Origin: Janthinobacterium sp. 64
GTDB taxonomy: Bacteria; Pseudomonadota; Gammaproteobacteria; Burkholderiales; Burkholderiaceae_D
Reading direction: 5' to 3'
Assembly (NCBI RefSeq): GCF_002813325.1
Contig: NZ_PHUG01000001.1
Coordinates: 682,001-746,000 of the forward strand
Length of the DNA stretch: 64,000 nt
Position 1 is the first letter of the stretch. Each line of letters starts with the position of its first letter. This document shows, one piece after another, positions 1 through 8,579 of this stretch. The translations under genes were made by a program, and so were the position numbers. The notes beneath the pieces were generated by a model that was not told the DNA's origin, did not search any database, and was given only the letters and a program-made list of their open reading frames with translations.

Positions 1-918
1 CATTTCAGCTTGGCTGTCGTGCAAGCCTACATGGGCCACGTGCAGGACAATGCCGAGGAAGCCGTGCGCCGGGTCATCACGACCCTGAAAGATGGCAGCT
101 ATGCGCTGGACCTGGACAACGGCGCGCAGATCAAGGTGGCGATCAGGGTCGATGTGGCGCAGCGCAGCGCCGTCATCGACTTCACGGGCACGTCCAGCCA
201 GTTGCCGAACAACTTCAACGCGCCGTCCGCCGTCTGCATGGCGGCCGTGCTGTACGTGTTCCGCACCCTGGTCGACGACGAGATTCCCCTGAACGCGGGC
301 TGCCTGAAGCCGTTGACCGTGATCATCCCGCCCGGTTCCATGCTCAACCCGCAGTATCCTGCGTCCGTCGTCTCGGGCAACGTGGAAACCTCGACCTGCA
401 TCACCAACGCCCTGTATGGCGCGCTGGGCGCCATGGCCGCGTCGCAGGGGACGATGAACAATTTCACGTTCGGCAGCGAAAAGTACCAGTATTACGAGAC
501 GATATCGGGCGGTTCGGGCGCCGGCCCAGGCTTCGACGGCACGGACGTGGTGCAGACGAACATGACCAATTCGCGCCTGACGGACCCGGAAATCCTCGAG
601 TGGCGCTTTCCCGTGCGGCTCGACAGCTACAGCATCCGTGCCGGTTCGGGCGGGGCGGGGCGCTGGTACGGCGGCAATGGCGGCGTGCGCCGGGTGCGCT
701 TTTTGGAACCGATGACGGCGGCGATCCTGTCGAACAACCGCATCCATCCGCCTTTCGGCATGGCCGGCGGCGCGCCGGGCGCGCTGGGACGCAATTATGT
801 GGAGCGGGCTGACGGCACGGTGGAGCACCTGGCGCATATCGGCAAGACCGCCATGGGGCCAGGCGACGTATTCGTGATCGAGACGCCGGGCGGCGGCGGT
901 TACGGCAAGACGGAATAG
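1..918 (+). CDS. Hydantoinase B/oxoprolinase family protein, C-terminal part
   Basis: The reading frame is open from base 1, so the gene begins before the window and only about 305 C-terminal residues are visible. The text matches the HyuB/5-oxoprolinase beta family, ATP-dependent cytoplasmic enzymes that open 5-oxoproline or hydantoin rings. Family-typical pieces are SGNVETS and the glycine-rich end GAGRWYGGNGGVRRVRF followed by ETPGGGGYG at the C terminus. A separate A subunit would be expected upstream but cannot be seen. The last 19 bases overlap the convergent AraC gene. Substrate (oxoproline, hydantoin or acetone-type) cannot be decided from this fragment. Confidence 0.88.
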   Translation, partial: HFSLAVVQAYMGHVQDNAEEAVRRVITTLKDGSYALDLDNGAQIKVAIRVDVAQRSAVIDFTGTSSQLPNNFNAPSAVCMAAVLYVFRTLVDDEIPLNAGCLKPLTVIIPPGSMLNPQYPASVVSGNVETSTCITNALYGALGAMAASQGTMNNFTFGSEKYQYYETISGGSGAGPGFDGTDVVQTNMTNSRLTDPEILEWRFPVRLDSYSIRAGSGGAGRWYGGNGGVRRVRFLEPMTAAILSNNRIHPPFGMAGGAPGALGRNYVERADGTVEHLAHIGKTAMGPGDVFVIETPGGGGYGKTE

Positions 919-1826
919 GCGGTGGTACCGCTCAGCTGCGCGCGCACCTGGCCCACGTCGCGCATGGGCGCGCGGCCGAACTGGCGGCTGTATTCGCGGC
1001 TGAACTGCGATTCGCTGGCGTAGCCGACGCGGTAGCCGGCCGTGCCCGCGTCGATCTGCTCGACCAGCATCAAGCGCCGCGCTTCCTGCAATCGCAGCAG
1101 CTTCTGGTACTGCATCGGCGTCATGGCCGTAATCGCCTTGAAATGGTGGTGCAGCGACGACATGCTCATGTTCGCCATGCCGGCCAGTTGCTCGATGCGC
1201 AGCGGTTGCGCGTAATTGACCTTGATCCAGTCGATGGCTTGCGCCACCTGGTGCGACTGGCTGCTGGCCAGCGCCATGTGGCGCAGGCGCGCGCCGACGG
1301 GGCCATTGAGCAGGCGGTACGTCAGTTCGCGGCGGATCAGGGGCGCCAGCGCGGCGATTTCCCCCGGTTTGTCGAGCAGGCGCACGAGGCGCAGCATGGC
1401 GTCGAGCAGTTCCGCCGAGACGTCGCTGACGGAGATGCCGCGCGTGGCGGGCAGGAGTTTCTGTTGCGCCGCGCTTTCACTGTCGAGCAGCGCGGCCACG
1501 TCGGCGATGTCGATGCCCAGCACCACGCACAGGTGCGGCTTGTCTTCACTCGCTTGCGCCACGCGCACCTGCACCGGCAAGTCGACGGAGGTCAGCAGAT
1601 ACTGCATGCGGCCGTAGTGGAAGGTGTCCGTGCCCAGGGTGACGTCCTTCGCCCCCTGCGCGATGATGGCCACGCTGGGCCGCGCCGCATGGAACAGCGA
1701 TTCCGTGACCGAGGACTGGCGGTGAAAAGTGAGGTTGCCGATGGCCGTCGCATAGTCGCCGTTGCGCGGCGCGTGGCGGCTGATCAGGACGGCGATTTCA
1801 TCTTGCGGGGAGATCTGTGTGGACAT
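900..1826 (-). CDS. AraC family transcriptional regulator (AraC_N type)
   Basis: A 308-aa protein. Residues about 20-190 match the AraC_N-type ligand domain (ATAIGNLTFHRQ, PSVAIIAQGAK). Residues about 200-300 hold the double helix-turn-helix of the AraC family (MSMSSLHHHFKAITAMTPMQYQK and GYRVGYASESQFSREYSRQFG region). It is transcribed away from the alcohol dehydrogenase gene at 2005. This arrangement is the same as E. coli yqhC/yqhD, where the regulator senses aldehydes and activates the reductase. A comparable aldehyde or alcohol role is inferred here from family and position. A 25-bp palindrome in the shared promoter region is its likely binding site. Start ATG at 1826. Confidence 0.9.
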   Translation of the reverse strand: MSTQISPQDEIAVLISRHAPRNGDYATAIGNLTFHRQSSVTESLFHAARPSVAIIAQGAKDVTLGTDTFHYGRMQYLLTSVDLPVQVRVAQASEDKPHLCVVLGIDIADVAALLDSESAAQQKLLPATRGISVSDVSAELLDAMLRLVRLLDKPGEIAALAPLIRRELTYRLLNGPVGARLRHMALASSQSHQVAQAIDWIKVNYAQPLRIEQLAGMANMSMSSLHHHFKAITAMTPMQYQKLLRLQEARRLMLVEQIDAGTAGYRVGYASESQFSREYSRQFGRAPMRDVGQVRAQLSGTTAYSVLP

Positions 1827-1884
1827 GGCGTTCAGTATGGGGAAGACGGGGAAGGGCAGGGCCTGATCTTACGCAGATTTGGAG

Positions 1885-1909
1885 GATCGTGCAAAGGTCT
1901 TGCAGGATC
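1885..1909. promoter_or_regulatory. Operator-like palindrome between AraC gene and adh
   Basis: A near-perfect 25-bp inverted repeat with arms GATCGTGCAA and TTGCAGGATC around a 5-base centre; only one position of each arm fails to pair. It lies 58 bases upstream of the AraC start and 95 bases upstream of the dehydrogenase start. The sequence also reads as two direct AGGATCG copies 20 bases apart, which would suit the two helix-turn-helix units of AraC proteins. Function is inferred from position and symmetry. Confidence 0.5.
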
Positions 1910-2004
1910 GCGGTAACGGCGGGCGGGCTTCTCAGGCACACTTGTGCAATCGCCTGCAAGGCACGCGTCCCCTTCGTCACACACATCTAGATACAGGAGT
2001 TTTC

Positions 2005-3051
2005 ATGACCGCCATCGCCAAAGGCTACGCCGCACTGGGCCCGACTTCCGCACTGCAACCGTTCACGTTCGAGCGCCGCGCCCCGCGCGAAGACGACGTG
2101 GCCATCTCGATCAAATACTGTGGCGTGTGCCATTCCGACATCCACCAGGCGCGCGATGAATGGGGCGGCGCTGCCTTCCCGATGGTGCCCGGCCATGAAA
2201 TCGCCGGCGTCGTCACGGCCGTCGGCGCCAACGTCAGCAAGTTCAAGGTGGGCGACCACGTGGGCGTGGGCTGCTTCGTCGACTCGTGCACCACCTGCAA
2301 GACGCGCAACGTGGAACTGGAACAGTACATGCCAGGCCTGATCCAGACCTACAACGGTGTCGAAGCCGATGGCAAGACGGCCACGCAGGGCGGCTACTCG
2401 GACAGCATCGTCGTCAAGGAAGGCTATGTGCTGTCGATTCCAGACAACCTGCCGCTGGATGCCGCCGCGCCGCTGCTGTGCGCCGGCATCACCCTGTATT
2501 CGCCGCTGAACCACTGGAAGGCCGGCCCTGGCAAGCAAGTCGCCATCCTGGGCATGGGTGGCCTGGGCCACATGGGTGTGAAAATCGCCCACGCCATGGG
2601 CGCCGAAGTGACGGTGCTGAGCCAGACCCTGTCGAAGCGCGAAGACGGCCTGCGCCTGGGCGCCGACCACTACTACGCCACCAATGACGCGGAAACGTTC
2701 ACCAAACTGGCCGGTACGTTTGATCTGATCATCTGCACCGTGGGCGCCTCCATCGACTGGAACCAGTACATCAACCTGCTGAAAGTCGATGGCAACATGG
2801 TCATCGTCGGCATCCCCGACGGCGCCGTGCCGCCCGTGAACGCCTTCGGCCTGGTCGGCGCCCGCCGCAGCCTGTCCGGCTCCATGATCGGCTCGATCAA
2901 GGAAACCCAGGAAATGCTGGATTTCTGCGGCAAGCACAATATCGTGTCGGACATCGAGATCATCCGCATCCAGGATATCAATGAGGCGTTTGAGCGCGTC
3001 GTCAAAAGCGATGTACGGTATCGCTTCGTGATCGACATGGCATCGCTGTAA
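2005..3051 (+). CDS. NAD(P)-dependent zinc alcohol dehydrogenase (YahK/AdhC-like)
   Basis: A 348-aa medium-chain dehydrogenase, the length of E. coli YahK. Start ATG 2005 is preceded by CAGGAG; the longer open frame upstream lacks a ribosome site. Catalytic zinc ligands are visible in CGVCHSD and PGHE, and the nucleotide-binding loop in GMGGLGHMG. The family reduces or oxidises aldehydes and alcohols, commonly with NADPH. The structural-zinc lobe is odd: [16 protein letters not shown] keeps only the first two of four expected cysteines, the others being Arg and Met. The neighbouring divergent AraC gene is its likely regulator. A role in aldehyde detoxification is inferred. Confidence 0.92.
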   Translation: MTAIAKGYAALGPTSALQPFTFERRAPREDDVAISIKYCGVCHSDIHQARDEWGGAAFPMVPGHEIAGVVTAVGANVSKFKVGDHVGVGCFVDSCTTCKTRNVELEQYMPGLIQTYNGVEADGKTATQGGYSDSIVVKEGYVLSIPDNLPLDAAAPLLCAGITLYSPLNHWKAGPGKQVAILGMGGLGHMGVKIAHAMGAEVTVLSQTLSKREDGLRLGADHYYATNDAETFTKLAGTFDLIICTVGASIDWNQYINLLKVDGNMVIVGIPDGAVPPVNAFGLVGARRSLSGSMIGSIKETQEMLDFCGKHNIVSDIEIIRIQDINEAFERVVKSDVRYRFVIDMASL

Positions 3052-3148
3052 CGCTCGAGAAAAAGCCCAGGGCGTTGTTGCCTCGTCTCGCCGTACTATT
3101 CGTACTGTCTTCGACGAGGCGCCTAGCGCTGGGCATTTTTCGAGCGTT
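3050..3148. repeat. Nested long inverted repeat after adh, possible bidirectional terminator
   Basis: Outer arms of about 20 bases (3050-3070 and 3129-3148, AACGCTCGA...GCCCAG against CTGGGC...TCGAGCGTT) pair with one bulge. Inner arms GCCTCGTC (3080-3087) and GACGAGGC (3113-3120) pair perfectly. The first arm overlaps the adh stop codon. The A-rich and T-rich stretches on the two outer arms would allow terminator function in either direction. The elaborate shape also suits a dispersed intergenic repeat family. No second copy was seen in this window. Confidence 0.6.
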
Positions 3149-3259
3149 CCAACGGCGTTTGTTTAAACGTCAAAACCTGCAGCACCTCCTCCCATCCCCG
3201 CCAAAAATCAAGCTCCCACGTCAATTTTTCTTTCCTTGCGTCAAAAATCGGCATAAAAT

Positions 3260-3280
3260 GAAACCGTACAGTACAGTTTC
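3260..3280. promoter_or_regulatory. TetR-type operator upstream of glucose dehydrogenase
   Basis: A 21-bp palindrome with half-sites GAAACCGTAC and GTACAGTTTC around a central A. The arms pair except at one symmetric position. The GTAC-N-GTAC core with AAAC/GTTT flanks is the kind of site bound by many TetR repressors. It follows a TAAAAT -10-like element directly and lies about 70 bases before the glucose dehydrogenase start. The TetR gene at the end of the same operon (5790) is the obvious candidate ligand, which would make the operon self-repressed. Confidence 0.6.
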
Positions 3281-3351
3281 ACTACGTAGATTTAAAAAAT
3301 CAGCCATCCCCGGCGTGTTTGCCTGGGCAGGGGAGGCGTCATGGATAAAAA

Positions 3352-5778
3352 ATGGACACTTCAACAAAGAATGGAGCGGCGGCGATCCCGGCGGTCTCCA
3401 GGGGCAAGCGCATTGCGCTGGCGGTTTTTGGCATGTTTCTTGGACTTTCCGGCCTGGCCCTGGTGGCCGGCGGCATCGAACTCATTACCCTCGGCGGTTC
3501 CTGGTACTACCTGCTGGCCGGTCTGGGCCTGCTCCTCGCCGGCGTGCTGTATCTGCGTCGCAAGCCCTTCGCCAGCGGCATCGTCGCTGCGCTGGTCATC
3601 GCCACCTTGCTGTGGGCCGTGTGGGAAATCGGCTTTGCCTTCTGGCCCATGGTGCCGCGCCTGGCGCCGTTCCTCGTCATCGGCCTGCTGGCCGCCTTGC
3701 TGCATCCGTGGCTGACGGGGCGTAGGCACACGGGCCAGTCGCGCGGTTTCGCGGCGCTGTTTGCCGTCGTGCTGGCAGCCGGTTTCGCCTCCATGTTCAA
3801 GCCGCACGGCGTGACGGAAGCGACTGTGCGGCCGCAGCAGGATACTGTTACGGCCATCAATGACGGCAGCGCCAACTGGGCGCATTACGGCTATGGGCCG
3901 AAGGGCACGCGCTTCGCGCCGTACACGCAGATCGACAGGCAGAATGTCGACCAACTGCAGGTGGCGTGGACCTACCGCTCGGGCGAGGTAGCCGAAGGCG
4001 CGTCCGAATCACAAAACACGCCGCTGCAGATCGGCGACACCATCTACACGTGCACGCCGACGAGCAAAGTCATCGCGCTCGACGCCGATACGGGCAAAGA
4101 GCGCTGGAGCTTCGATCCGAAGCCGGCCAACATCAAGACGTGGAACCGCTGCCGCGGCGTGGCTTACTACGAGCCGGCGAAAGTGACGAATCCGTTCCGT
4201 TTTGACGGCATGGCCCCGGCCAGCGCGCCGGTGGCGGGTGCGTGCGCCAAGCGCATCGTGCAAGTGACCATGGATGCGCGCCTGATTCAGATCGACGCGC
4301 AGACGGGCAAGCAGTGCGAGGGCTTCGGCGACAAGGGTTCCGTCGACCTCACCGTCGGCCTGGGCAAAGTGAAAATGAACGTGCCGTACTACGCTTACAC
4401 GTCCGCGCCTACGGTGGCGCGCAACCTGATCATCCTCGGCGGCTGGGTCTTCGACGGCCGCTCGACCGACGAACCGTCGGGCGTCGTGCGCGCCTACAGC
4501 GCCGACACGGGGGAACTGGTGTGGGCCTGGGATCTGGGCAATCCGGCCATTACCAAGCTGCCGCCGGAAGGGCAGACCTACACGCGCAGCACGCCGAACA
4601 TGTGGTCGGCGCCCGCTTTTGACGATGCGCTGGGCCTGGTGTACCTGCCGACGGGGAATGAGCAACCCGACTTCTGGGGCGGCAAGCGTCCGCCGCTGAC
4701 GGAAAAATACGCGTCGGCCATCGTCGCCCTCGACATGGCCACGGGCCGCGAGCGCTGGACGTATCAGACCGTCCACCACGATATCTGGGATTACGACGTG
4801 GCCGCGCAGCCGGCCCTGTACGACGTCCCGGACGGCAAGGGCGGCACAATCCCCGCGCTGGTGCAGCTGACCAAGCGTGGCCAGATCTTCATGCTGGACC
4901 GCCGCACGGGCAAACCGATCGCCGATGTGGTGGAAAAAGCCGTGCCGCAGCAGCACGCGGCCGGCGACTGGGTGGCAAAGACGCAGCCATATTCCACCGG
5001 CATGCCGGCCCTCGGCGCGGAAACGCTGACGGAGCGCGACATGTGGGGCGCCACCTTCTTCGACCAGCTGGCGTGCCGCATCAGCTTCCGCAAGCTCAAT
5101 TACCAGGGCGAGTTCACGGCGCCCAGCACCAAAGAGACCTTGATCTATCCGGGCTACTACGGCGGCTTCAACTGGGGCGGCGCGGCCGTCGATGAGAGCA
5201 ATGGCTATATGTTCGTCAACGACATCCGCATGCCGCAAGTGGTCAGGCTGGTGCCGCGTGAAACGGTGGACGTGGCCAAGCTGACGTCGGGCCACGGCGT
5301 GGGCAGCACTTATCCGATGGATGGCACTCCGTTCGTCATCGACCACAAGGCCTTCAATTCGCCGCTGGGCATACCGTGCCAAAGCCCGCCCTGGGGCGTG
5401 TTTGCCGCCATCGACCTCAAGACGAAGAAAAAAGTGTGGGAGCGTCCGGCCGGCACGGTGCAGGATGCGGTGGTCAATGGCGTCAAGGCGAGGCTGCCCA
5501 TCCCGCTGGGCATGCCGACCCTGGGCGGCGGCATGAGCACGGCGTCCGGCCTGGTGTTTTATGCGGGCACGCAGGATTATTATCTGCGCGCCATGGATAT
5601 CGCCACGGGCCATGAAGTGTGGAAGGCGCGCATGCCCGTCGGCTCGCAAGGCACGCCGATGACGTATGTGTCGCCAGCCTCGGGCCGCCAGTACGTCGTG
5701 GTGGTGGCGGGCGGCGCCCGCCAGAGTCCGGACCGGGGGGATTACGTGATAGCATACGCGCTTCCCAAGACACAGTAA
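3352..5778 (+). CDS. gcd: Membrane-bound PQQ-dependent glucose dehydrogenase
   Basis: An 808-aa protein, close to the 796 aa of E. coli Gcd. About five hydrophobic segments fill residues 15-145, followed by a periplasmic PQQ beta-propeller. Family text is clear: WAHYGYGPKGTRFAPY at the start of the propeller, HHDIWDYDVAAQPALYD in the active-site region, and GMPTLGGGMSTASGLVFYAG near the end. The enzyme oxidises glucose to gluconolactone in the periplasm and passes electrons to ubiquinone. An in-frame stop at 3346 fixes ATG 3352 as the first possible start; the GGGAGG upstream is spaced better for an out-of-frame ATG at 3341. A TetR gene follows after 11 bases. Confidence 0.95.
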   Translation: MDTSTKNGAAAIPAVSRGKRIALAVFGMFLGLSGLALVAGGIELITLGGSWYYLLAGLGLLLAGVLYLRRKPFASGIVAALVIATLLWAVWEIGFAFWPMVPRLAPFLVIGLLAALLHPWLTGRRHTGQSRGFAALFAVVLAAGFASMFKPHGVTEATVRPQQDTVTAINDGSANWAHYGYGPKGTRFAPYTQIDRQNVDQLQVAWTYRSGEVAEGASESQNTPLQIGDTIYTCTPTSKVIALDADTGKERWSFDPKPANIKTWNRCRGVAYYEPAKVTNPFRFDGMAPASAPVAGACAKRIVQVTMDARLIQIDAQTGKQCEGFGDKGSVDLTVGLGKVKMNVPYYAYTSAPTVARNLIILGGWVFDGRSTDEPSGVVRAYSADTGELVWAWDLGNPAITKLPPEGQTYTRSTPNMWSAPAFDDALGLVYLPTGNEQPDFWGGKRPPLTEKYASAIVALDMATGRERWTYQTVHHDIWDYDVAAQPALYDVPDGKGGTIPALVQLTKRGQIFMLDRRTGKPIADVVEKAVPQQHAAGDWVAKTQPYSTGMPALGAETLTERDMWGATFFDQLACRISFRKLNYQGEFTAPSTKETLIYPGYYGGFNWGGAAVDESNGYMFVNDIRMPQVVRLVPRETVDVAKLTSGHGVGSTYPMDGTPFVIDHKAFNSPLGIPCQSPPWGVFAAIDLKTKKKVWERPAGTVQDAVVNGVKARLPIPLGMPTLGGGMSTASGLVFYAGTQDYYLRAMDIATGHEVWKARMPVGSQGTPMTYVSPASGRQYVVVVAGGARQSPDRGDYVIAYALPKTQ

Positions 5779-5789
5779 GAGTTTGCTTC

Positions 5790-6431
5790 ATGCCCCAGTT
5801 GCGCACCGTTCCAGCTTCCCCGAGTACCCGAAGCGAGGAGCGGCGGCGCAAGCTGCTGGTGGCGGCATCCGGACTCTTTCTTGACTCCGGCTACGACGGC
5901 GTCAGCATGGACGCCATCGTGGCCGAGGCAGGCGGCTCGAAAGCCACCGCCTACCGCTATTTCGGCAGCAAGCAGGAGCTGCTGGTGGCCGTAGTCGAAT
6001 ACCTGTGCGCCGATTTCATCATCGCGCTACGCCAGCTCGATACCTCGCAAGCGGGCCTGGAGCAGGGCTTGCAGCTGATCCTCGATGAACTGGTGGCCGT
6101 CGTCACCAGTCCCCGCCACGTGGCTTTCTACCGCCTCGTCGTCACGGGCGCCGCCGCCGTGCCAGCCGTGGGCCTCACCTGGTACGAACACGGCCCGCAA
6201 GTGTGGCATGCCTTGATCTTGCGCCTGCTGGAGCAGCAGCGCACCCAGGGCCGTATCGCGCCCGACACCTCGTTTTCCAACCTGCCGCAGATCCTGTTCG
6301 ACGCTGTTTTTTCGCACCTGACCACGCGCACCGTCATGCTGGGGCAGGGCGGCAGCGCGGCCACGTTCCGGCCGTTGATTGCGGAGTTGATTGAACTGGT
6401 CGTGGCGAGGGTGGAGCGCAGGGCGGATTAG
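5790..6431 (+). CDS. TetR/AcrR family transcriptional regulator
   Basis: A 213-aa protein with an N-terminal TetR helix-turn-helix (residues about 17-63: RRRKLLVAASGLFLDSGYDG, then SKATAYRYFGSKQELL) and an AefR-like C-terminal half. It starts 11 bases after the glucose dehydrogenase stop, so the two genes are very likely co-transcribed. The palindrome at 3260-3280 in front of the operon is the inferred binding site, giving autoregulated control of glucose oxidation. The ligand is unknown. A longer frame upstream overlaps gcd and is not the real start. Confidence 0.92.
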   Translation: MPQLRTVPASPSTRSEERRRKLLVAASGLFLDSGYDGVSMDAIVAEAGGSKATAYRYFGSKQELLVAVVEYLCADFIIALRQLDTSQAGLEQGLQLILDELVAVVTSPRHVAFYRLVVTGAAAVPAVGLTWYEHGPQVWHALILRLLEQQRTQGRIAPDTSFSNLPQILFDAVFSHLTTRTVMLGQGGSAATFRPLIAELIELVVARVERRAD

Positions 6432-6593
6432 GTCCGGCAGGGCCGTAATCCGACTGTGCTGAAAGGTAAGCAGCTGAAGCCATCGGGCAACATTGCTTTA
6501 GCCGTGGCGTTAGTCCTGCCAGGAAAACCTGCGCCATCTTATCCCTGGCCGTCGTGTACGTCTGCTTTGGCCCCAAAGCGGAAGTTGCCGCGC

Positions 6594-7151
6594 TCACTTT
6601 CCGTTGTCGACGCGGAGTTCGTTGATCGCCTTAACTGATAACTTCAAAGTATCGTTCTGAACATTGGATTGGCCGAAGGTATGAAAACAGTATCCTTCTT
6701 TGCCGAGTACGAGGAGGTACATTTCTCCTTGGGTCGGAATTCCATGGTAGCTGCCCGACCACTTGGCCCTTGCCATCGAATTCACTCCGACCTTCACCTG
6801 CTCAATAGACGAAACCTGCCAGCCTTGTACGTTCGTGCTAAACGTGTGCAGGAAGCCTTTTAGGAAATGCGTCGCAGCTTCATACCTAACCTTCTCAGTT
6901 ATATCGGGACGCGCTTCTGGAGTAACGACTCTCGTTAGCTGGAGGATAGTCGGCGGTATACCTTTCTGCGAAAAGTAGACGTGCAGTTCAGACGAGGGAT
7001 TGGGGGAGGTACGATCTGGCCCATTAAGCCCCATCGGCACATCAATGACGACCTGCCCGATACGAGCGGGCGCCGACTGCTGATCACTCGCGGCGGTCGA
7101 ACAAGTGTGGACGGCGAAGGTAATGAGCAACACTATTAAACGAAGGATCAT
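6594..7151 (-). CDS. Hypothetical secreted protein
   Basis: A protein of about 185 aa that I do not recognise. ATG 7151 gives MILRLIVLLITFAVHTCSTA, a clear signal peptide that could also be processed as a lipoprotein at Cys17 or by signal peptidase I after STAA; a TTG two codons earlier is the alternative start. The rest is a compact polar domain without recognised catalytic residues. GC content is lower than in neighbouring core genes, which together with the nearby relics suggests an accessory patch between 6.4 and 8 kb. Confidence 0.6.
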   Translation of the reverse strand: MILRLIVLLITFAVHTCSTAASDQQSAPARIGQVVIDVPMGLNGPDRTSPNPSSELHVYFSQKGIPPTILQLTRVVTPEARPDITEKVRYEAATHFLKGFLHTFSTNVQGWQVSSIEQVKVGVNSMARAKWSGSYHGIPTQGEMYLLVLGKEGYCFHTFGQSNVQNDTLKLSVKAINELRVDNGK

Positions 7152-7264
7152 ATTCAAACATTAAGAGTTTTAAGCGGCGTGGGAGAGGTGCTGGGAACCG
7201 CTCAGCCAAGATTCGTCCACGCTACTTTGAGCGTCTGCCTGTGGCTGGCAGCAGGCGGTGTAGG

Positions 7265-7522
7265 TCAGGCTTCCAGAGGCTTGCCGTCGATGAGTACGCG
7301 AAATCGCTCACCTGAAAACCCCGCCCGGTGGCTACCGTAAATGGCCTTTCCGATAGACTCATACCATTTGGAATCGGTGGCCTCGACAGAAACGGTCATG
7401 TCCGGGTTTTCGGCACCGATTTTCTCAAGAGCTTCCGCGACCTCACTTGTTGAGCGTAGTTTGACACCATTCAAGTCTACGCCGTCATTGTCGGAAATTC
7501 GCAATATAACTAGATTTTCCAA
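7265..7522 (-). CDS. Small hypothetical protein with ExbD-periplasmic-like fold text
   Basis: An 85-aa protein starting at TTG 7522, which has GGAG seven bases upstream; no ATG is available. The pattern VSVEATDSKWYESIGKAIYG, then RFRVLIDG, resembles the periplasmic domain of ExbD/TolR proteins, but there is no membrane anchor, so the resemblance may be only of fold. It lies in the low-GC accessory patch, in the same direction as the secreted protein downstream. Function unknown. Confidence 0.45.
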   Translation of the reverse strand: MENLVILRISDNDGVDLNGVKLRSTSEVAEALEKIGAENPDMTVSVEATDSKWYESIGKAIYGSHRAGFSGERFRVLIDGKPLEA

Positions 7523-7679
7523 ATCGATGCTCCAAAAATAAAAGAGGTGATGCTTCAGTTCTTACGTTGGCGAACGGCGGCAGATGGCCGGCTGCTACCA
7601 TTGGCAATTCAGCTCGGCGGGTCACTCCGCAAGATGCAACACTCTACCCTAAACGCAGGCAAGCCAGGCACCTTCCAGG

Positions 7680-7930
7680 CTCAGCAAAGGGGACTTCGTC
7701 ACCGTACTGCGCAAGCTGCTGCATGACGAAGCAAAGGCTGGCAAGTTCAGTGTGGACGTACGCGCTGCGAAGCTGCACACCGAGGTTGGCGTTTATCCGG
7801 CGCGCGGCCCTCGATGCCGACCTGTTGCACGGTGATGTATGAAGAGATGCCGCCGGGTGACGAGATACTGCTGACGCCACCCGGCGGCAAGGGACCTACG
7901 CTGCTGGTGCGGTATACACTCCCGCGCTGA
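7680..7930 (+). pseudogene. Frameshifted remnant of an unknown conserved protein
   Basis: Two adjacent frames read as one protein-like text. Frame one runs LSKGDFVTVLRKLLHDEAKA, then KLHTEVGVYPARGP up to about 7811. Frame two continues MPTCCTVMYEEMPPGDEILL, then TPPGGKGPTLLVRYTLPR to the TGA at 7928-7930. Adding one base between CCT-CG and ATG at 7812-7814 would join them as YPARGPRMPTCC. No convincing start codon lies upstream, so the 5' end is probably also lost. The remaining sequence from 7523 to 7680 shows no gene I can support. I do not recognise the parent family with certainty. Confidence 0.55.
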
Positions 7931-7971
7931 AAATCTCGAATCAGAAGTTTTCAAATATGGAACAATTTTAT

Positions 7972-7983
7972 ATAAGCTCTTAT
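7972..7983. promoter_or_regulatory. Possible MarR operator
   Basis: The palindrome ATAAG-CT-CTTAT sits 24 bases upstream of the MarR start, within an AT-rich promoter-like stretch (TTTTCAAATATGG, then ATTTTATATAAG). MarR proteins usually bind such short inverted repeats over their own promoters. The site is short, so this rests on position. Confidence 0.35.
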
Positions 7984-8006
7984 GTAAATGGTGCTACCAT
8001 GGCTAC

Positions 8007-8516
8007 ATGAAACCTGGACTCGGCACACAATTACGACATCTCATCGAACTGCTGGACGGCGCGGTCGAGCAGGCCTACGTGGAAGCGGGGCTCGATTACC
8101 GGCCCCGCTACACGCCGGTGATGCGGGTGCTCGCCGAGCAGCCGAGCGCGACCATTGGGGAGCTGGCGGCGGTGGCCGGCCTCACGCAGCCCGCCGCGAC
8201 GCAGACAGTGGCCTTGATGGTGAAGAAGGGCCTGCTGACGGTGACCACCGGCGGCGAAGATGGCAGGCAGCGCGTGGTGCGCCTCAGCGCCGCTGGCGCA
8301 GCGATGCTGCCGCGCCTGCGGGTATGCTGGCAGGCAACCAAATCCGCGGCCGACAGCCTCGATGCTGAACTGGCGTTTCCCTTGTCCGACTGCCTCGCAC
8401 AGGCGATCGCCGTGCTCGAGACGCGCTCCTTCGGCGCGCGCATCCGCGACGGCAGGCTGCGCCTGGATGCCGGCTCTGACGCAGGCATGGCAAGCCCTGA
8501 CGCTCAATCCGAATGA
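8007..8516 (+). CDS. MarR family transcriptional regulator
   Basis: A 169-aa protein with a winged helix covering residues about 35-110: RYTPVMRVLAEQPSATIGEL, then GLTQPAATQTVALMVKKGLL, and the wing TTGGEDGRQRVVRLS. This is the MarR pattern. The C-terminal 30 residues are longer and less ordered than usual. The S41 protease gene follows 63 bases later on the same strand, suggesting a regulator-target pair. The inducer is unknown. Confidence 0.88.
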   Translation: MKPGLGTQLRHLIELLDGAVEQAYVEAGLDYRPRYTPVMRVLAEQPSATIGELAAVAGLTQPAATQTVALMVKKGLLTVTTGGEDGRQRVVRLSAAGAAMLPRLRVCWQATKSAADSLDAELAFPLSDCLAQAIAVLETRSFGARIRDGRLRLDAGSDAGMASPDAQSE

Positions 8517-8579
8517 TGCCACCACGTACACTTTTTCACACAACAATCCATCGCTTCGTAGTCCAACTTGGAGGAATGT

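Noticed and set aside
4009..5649. 546-aa minus-strand frame opposite gcd
   Set aside because: Histidine- and arginine-rich shadow of a clear PQQ dehydrogenase gene.
7567..7842. 91-aa plus-strand open frame
   Set aside because: It is in a different frame from both halves of the relic at 7680-7930 and has no ribosome site or family pattern.
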